Assembly (NCBI RefSeq): GCF_000011365.1
Contig: NC_004463.1
Span: 7,364,001 to 7,428,000 of the forward strand
DNA length: 64,000 nt
Reading direction: 5' to 3'
Source: Bradyrhizobium diazoefficiens USDA 110
Lineage (GTDB): Bacteria > Pseudomonadota > Alphaproteobacteria > Rhizobiales > Xanthobacteraceae
Position 1 is the stretch's first letter; each line of letters opens with the position of its first letter. Shown here in pieces: positions 61,124 through 64,000 of this stretch. The position numbers and the translations under genes are program-made. The notes under the pieces were generated by a model. The model saw nothing but the letters and a program-made list of their open reading frames with translations, had not been told where the DNA came from and did not search any database.

Positions 61124-62923
61124 ATGAAACCGACCGATATCGCGGCCCCCGACTACTTTCACAAAGTGGTCGACTGTCAGTGGGCCTGTCCTGCACACAC
61201 CCCGGTTCCCGAATACATCCGACTGATCGCCCAAGGCCGCTACAGCGACGCCTACATGATCAATTGGAAATCGAACGTGTTTCCCGGCATTCTGGGACGC
61301 ACCTGCGATCGTCCATGCGAGCCGGCGTGCCGCCGCGGACGCGTCGAGGAAACACCGGTCGCGATCTGCCGCCTCAAGCGCGTCGCAGCCGACTTCAAGG
61401 ACGACATCACGCAGCGCCTGCCGCGCCCTTCGCCGAAGAACGGCAAGCGCGTCGCGCTGGTCGGCGGCGGTCCGGCCTCGCTGACGGTGGCGCGCGATCT
61501 GGCGCCGCTCGGCTATCACTGCACCGTGTTCGATGCCGATCCGGAAGCCGGCGGCATGATGCGCTCGCAGATCCCGAAGTTCCGGTTGCCCAATTCCGTG
61601 ATCGACGAGGAGACCGGCTATATCCTCAATCTCGGCGTCGAGTTCAAAGGCGGTCACCGCATCGAGAGCATGAAGGCGCTGCTCACGGAGAAGTACGACG
61701 CGATCTTCGTCGGCTCCGGCGCGCCGCGCGGCCGCGAGCTCGACATTCCCGGCCGCAAGGAGGCCGCCGCCAACATCCATATCGGCATCGACTGGCTGTC
61801 CTCCGTTTCGTTCGGTCACACCGACAAGATCGGCAAGCGCGTGATCGTGCTCGGCGGCGGCAACACCGCGATGGATTGCTGCCGCACCGCGCGCCGCCTC
61901 GGCGGCGAGAAAGTCACGGTGATCGTGCGCTCCGGCTTTGAGGAGATGAAGGCCTCGCCGTGGGAGAAGGAGGACGCGATCCACGAGGATATTCCGATCC
62001 TCAACTACATGGTGCCGGTGGCATTCAAGCATGTCGCCGGCAAGCTCATCGGCGTCACCTTCCAGCACGTCAAAGCCGAATACGACGCCAAAGGCCGCCG
62101 CAACCTGGTGCCTTCGGGCGACCCCGAGCAGACCATTCCCTGCGACGACGTGCTGGTCGCGGTCGGCCAGGAGAACGCCTTCCCCTGGATCGAGCGCGAC
62201 TGCGGCATCGCGTTCGACAAGTGGAATATGCCGCAGGTCGACCCCAAGACCTTCGTCTCGACCAACCCAAAGGTGTTCTTCGGCGGCGATGCCGCTTTCG
62301 GCCCGAAGAACATCATCTGGGCGGTGGCGCAGGGCCATGACGCCGCGCTGTCGATCCACAGACTGCTGTCGGGCGAGGACATCACCGAGCGGCCGCTGCC
62401 GGAGGTGCACGTCTCCTCGCAGAAGATGGGCATCCACGAATGGAGCTATGACAACGACATCTCCGTCGACAAGCGCTTCAAGGTGCCGCACCGCGACAAG
62501 GTGATCGCGCTGAAGGACATCCGCACCGAGGTCGAGCTCGGCTACGATGTCAAGCTCGCGCTCGGCGAAGCCCATCGCTGCCTGAACTGCGACGTGCAGA
62601 CGGTGTTCTCGACCTCGCTCTGCATCGAGTGCGACGCCTGCGTCGACATCTGCCCGATGGACTGCATCACCTTCACCGAGAATGGCGAGGAACCCGATCT
62701 GCGCCAGCGACTGAAGGCGCCGTCGCTGCACCCCGACCAGGATCTTTACGTGTCCTCCGATCTCAAGACCGGACGCGTGATGGTGAAGGACGAGGATGTC
62801 TGCCTGCATTGCGGGCTGTGTGCCGAGCGTTGTCCCACCGGAGCCTGGGACATGCAGAAATATTTGATCGAAATGACTCACGCAGGTTCAGCATGTCCGA
62901 CAAAAAGCCGATCAGCAGCGTAA
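61124..62923 (+). CDS. FAD-dependent oxidoreductase with N-terminal and C-terminal iron-sulfur domains (GltD-like, partner of a 2-oxoacid oxidoreductase)
   Basis: The 599-aa protein begins with a GltD-type Cys-rich segment (DCQWACPAHTPVPEY and GRTCDRPCEPACRRG). A two-dinucleotide-binding flavoprotein core follows (VALVGGGPASLTVARDL and VIVLGGGNTAMDCC). The end is a 2x[4Fe-4S] ferredoxin domain (CIECDACVDICPMDC and CLHCGLCAERCPTG). It should pass electrons between NAD(P)H and ferredoxin-type carriers. The next gene, a 2-oxoacid:acceptor oxidoreductase, starts inside its last codons, so it is probably the electron-output subunit of that complex. Confidence 0.92.
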   Translation: MKPTDIAAPDYFHKVVDCQWACPAHTPVPEYIRLIAQGRYSDAYMINWKSNVFPGILGRTCDRPCEPACRRGRVEETPVAICRLKRVAADFKDDITQRLPRPSPKNGKRVALVGGGPASLTVARDLAPLGYHCTVFDADPEAGGMMRSQIPKFRLPNSVIDEETGYILNLGVEFKGGHRIESMKALLTEKYDAIFVGSGAPRGRELDIPGRKEAAANIHIGIDWLSSVSFGHTDKIGKRVIVLGGGNTAMDCCRTARRLGGEKVTVIVRSGFEEMKASPWEKEDAIHEDIPILNYMVPVAFKHVAGKLIGVTFQHVKAEYDAKGRRNLVPSGDPEQTIPCDDVLVAVGQENAFPWIERDCGIAFDKWNMPQVDPKTFVSTNPKVFFGGDAAFGPKNIIWAVAQGHDAALSIHRLLSGEDITERPLPEVHVSSQKMGIHEWSYDNDISVDKRFKVPHRDKVIALKDIRTEVELGYDVKLALGEAHRCLNCDVQTVFSTSLCIECDACVDICPMDCITFTENGEEPDLRQRLKAPSLHPDQDLYVSSDLKTGRVMVKDEDVCLHCGLCAERCPTGAWDMQKYLIEMTHAGSACPTKSRSAA

Positions 62924-64000
62924 ACGACTTCGTCGTCCGCTTCGCCAACGTCAACGGCTCGGGCTCGGCCAGCGCCAACGAGATGTTCGCGCGCGCGATC
63001 CTGCGCCATGGCGTGCCGGTCTCTCCGCGCAACATCTTCCCCTCCAACATCCAGGGCCTGCCGACCTGGTACGAGGTGCGGGTGACGGAGGACGGCCATC
63101 TCGGCGCCCGCGGCGGCGTCGACATGATGGTGGCGATGAACCCGCAGACCTGGGACAAGGACGTCGCCGGTATCGAGCCCGGCGGCTATCTGTTCTACGA
63201 TTCCACCAAGCCGATGCCGTCGACGAAATTCCGCGACGACATCACCGTGATCGGCGTGCCGCTCACCGCGATCACCAACTCGACCTACACCGATCCGCGC
63301 CAGCGCCAGCTATTCAAGAACATCATCTATCTCGGCGCGCTCTCGGCGCTGCTCGACATGGACGCGAAGCTGATCGAGCAGCTGATCGGCGAGCAGTACA
63401 AGGGCAAGGAGAAGCTGCTCTCCTCCAACGTCCACGCGCTGCATCTCGGCCGCGACTGGGCCTTGCAGAACCTGAAATGCCCGATCGGGCTGCGGGTGAA
63501 GAAGTCCGACAAGGTGGGCGACCGCATCTTCATCGAGGGCAACAGCGCCGCCGCGCTCGGCGCCGTCTATGGCGGCGCCACGGTGTGCGCGTGGTATCCG
63601 ATCACACCGTCCTCGTCGGTGGCGGAAGCCTTCACCGCCCATTGCAAGAAGTACCGGCACGATCCCGAGACCGGGAAGGCGAAATACGCCATCGTGCAGG
63701 GCGAGGACGAGCTTGCCTCGATCGGCATCGTGATCGGCGCCTCCTGGAACGGCGCCCGCGCCTTCACCGCGACCTCCGGCCCCGGCATCTCGCTGATGAC
63801 CGAGTTCATCGGCCTTTCATATTTTGCCGAGATCCCGGCCGTGATCATGAACATCCAGCGCGCCGGGCCTTCGACGGGCATGCCGACCCGCACCCAGCAA
63901 TGCGACATCATCGCCTGCGCCTATGCTTCGCACGGCGACACCAAGCATGTGCTGCTGTTCCCGGAAGATCCGGCGGAGGCGTTCGAGTTCGCGGCCGCAG
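62893..64000 (+). CDS. 2-oxoacid:acceptor oxidoreductase, fused gamma-alpha subunit (partial, cut by window end)
   Basis: The frame opens at ATG 62893, inside the flavoprotein gene (31-nt overlap), and stays open for 369 codons to the window edge. The N-terminal ~200 residues are the gamma domain (FANVNGSGSASANEMFARAI), followed by the alpha pyrimidine-binding domain (EGNSAAALGAVYGGATVCAW, GEDELASIGIVIGASWNGAR and TATSGPGISLMTEF). This is the KorA-type fused arrangement of 2-oxoglutarate or pyruvate:ferredoxin oxidoreductases. The beta subunit with thiamine diphosphate is expected just beyond the window. Confidence 0.93.
   Translation, partial: MSDKKPISSVNDFVVRFANVNGSGSASANEMFARAILRHGVPVSPRNIFPSNIQGLPTWYEVRVTEDGHLGARGGVDMMVAMNPQTWDKDVAGIEPGGYLFYDSTKPMPSTKFRDDITVIGVPLTAITNSTYTDPRQRQLFKNIIYLGALSALLDMDAKLIEQLIGEQYKGKEKLLSSNVHALHLGRDWALQNLKCPIGLRVKKSDKVGDRIFIEGNSAAALGAVYGGATVCAWYPITPSSSVAEAFTAHCKKYRHDPETGKAKYAIVQGEDELASIGIVIGASWNGARAFTATSGPGISLMTEFIGLSYFAEIPAVIMNIQRAGPSTGMPTRTQQCDIIACAYASHGDTKHVLLFPEDPAEAFEFAAA

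Noticed and set aside
61061..62881. 606-codon minus-strand frame opposite the flavoprotein-ferredoxin gene
   Set aside because: Antisense shadow; the plus strand has four intact iron-sulfur Cys motifs.

Overview
The window reads as a high-GC chromosomal segment of an alphaproteobacterium of the genus Bradyrhizobium, close to B. japonicum/diazoefficiens. The strongest clue is the enolase-superfamily gene at 51586-52755, which has the length (389 aa) and active-site numbering (Lys184, His322) of the characterised D-tartrate dehydratase TarD of B. japonicum. Supporting clues are the complete pqqABCDE operon, an intracellular polyhydroxyalkanoate depolymerase, the IS5-type transposase and at least nine palindromic intergenic repeats of types common in Bradyrhizobium. 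No rRNA, tRNA or CRISPR array was seen. Gene density is high and almost all open frames opposite real genes are GC-rich shadows.

Layout, left to right. 0.3-6.7 kb: carbon metabolism and regulators (GMC oxidoreductase with a GNAT acetyltransferase, SMP-30 lactonase-like protein, AraC/GyrI-type regulator divergent from a mandelate-racemase-type enzyme) and two small conserved-type proteins. 6.87-8.39 kb: one intact insertion sequence with 16-bp ends and a 6-bp flanking duplication. 8.5-10.5 kb: glutathione S-transferase divergent from PHA depolymerase. 10.6-16.2 kb: a compact c-di-GMP/exopolysaccharide module on the minus strand: HlyD-type membrane-fusion protein, BcsA-like synthase with a C-terminal PilZ domain, and a membrane GGDEF diguanylate cyclase. 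16.4-19.8 kb: a 1109-aa SAM/nucleotide-cyclase/AAA/TPR protein. 20.1-21.05 kb: a lower-GC patch with one small membrane protein.

21.05-29.8 kb: a six-gene minus-strand peptide-type ABC transporter operon (Tat-type solute-binding protein, two permeases, fused double ATPase) that encloses a DAO-type flavin oxidase and a GhrA-type reductase, with a divergent XRE-cupin regulator. 30-37.4 kb: hybrid histidine kinase, AraC regulator, cupin, flavin monooxygenase, secreted hypothetical protein, NAD epimerase. 37.7-38.6 kb: a 37-aa cysteine-rich secreted peptide gene followed by a secreted 260-aa protein. 38.7-41.8 kb: phosphoesterase and di-haem peroxidase pair. 42-47.4 kb: orphan solute-binding protein and an RND efflux pair. 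47.8-49.9 kb: MFS transporter divergent from its likely AraC regulator. 50.1-55.5 kb: malonyl-CoA decarboxylase, TarD, an amidase/glutathione peroxidase/DUF3297 operon and a DUF6894 protein.

55.75-60.9 kb: pqqABCDE with 4-nt start/stop overlaps, continuing into an S33 (proline iminopeptidase-type) hydrolase and a DUF4286-like protein. 61.1-64.0 kb: a flavoprotein/ferredoxin oxidoreductase overlapping the start of a 2-oxoacid:ferredoxin oxidoreductase gamma-alpha subunit that runs off the right edge.

The parts most worth following up are the bgsBA-like c-di-GMP polysaccharide module, the Cys-rich peptide pair, the flavin oxidase plus reductase inside the ABC operon, the enolase-superfamily enzyme with altered catalytic residues, and the S33 hydrolase coupled to pqqE.
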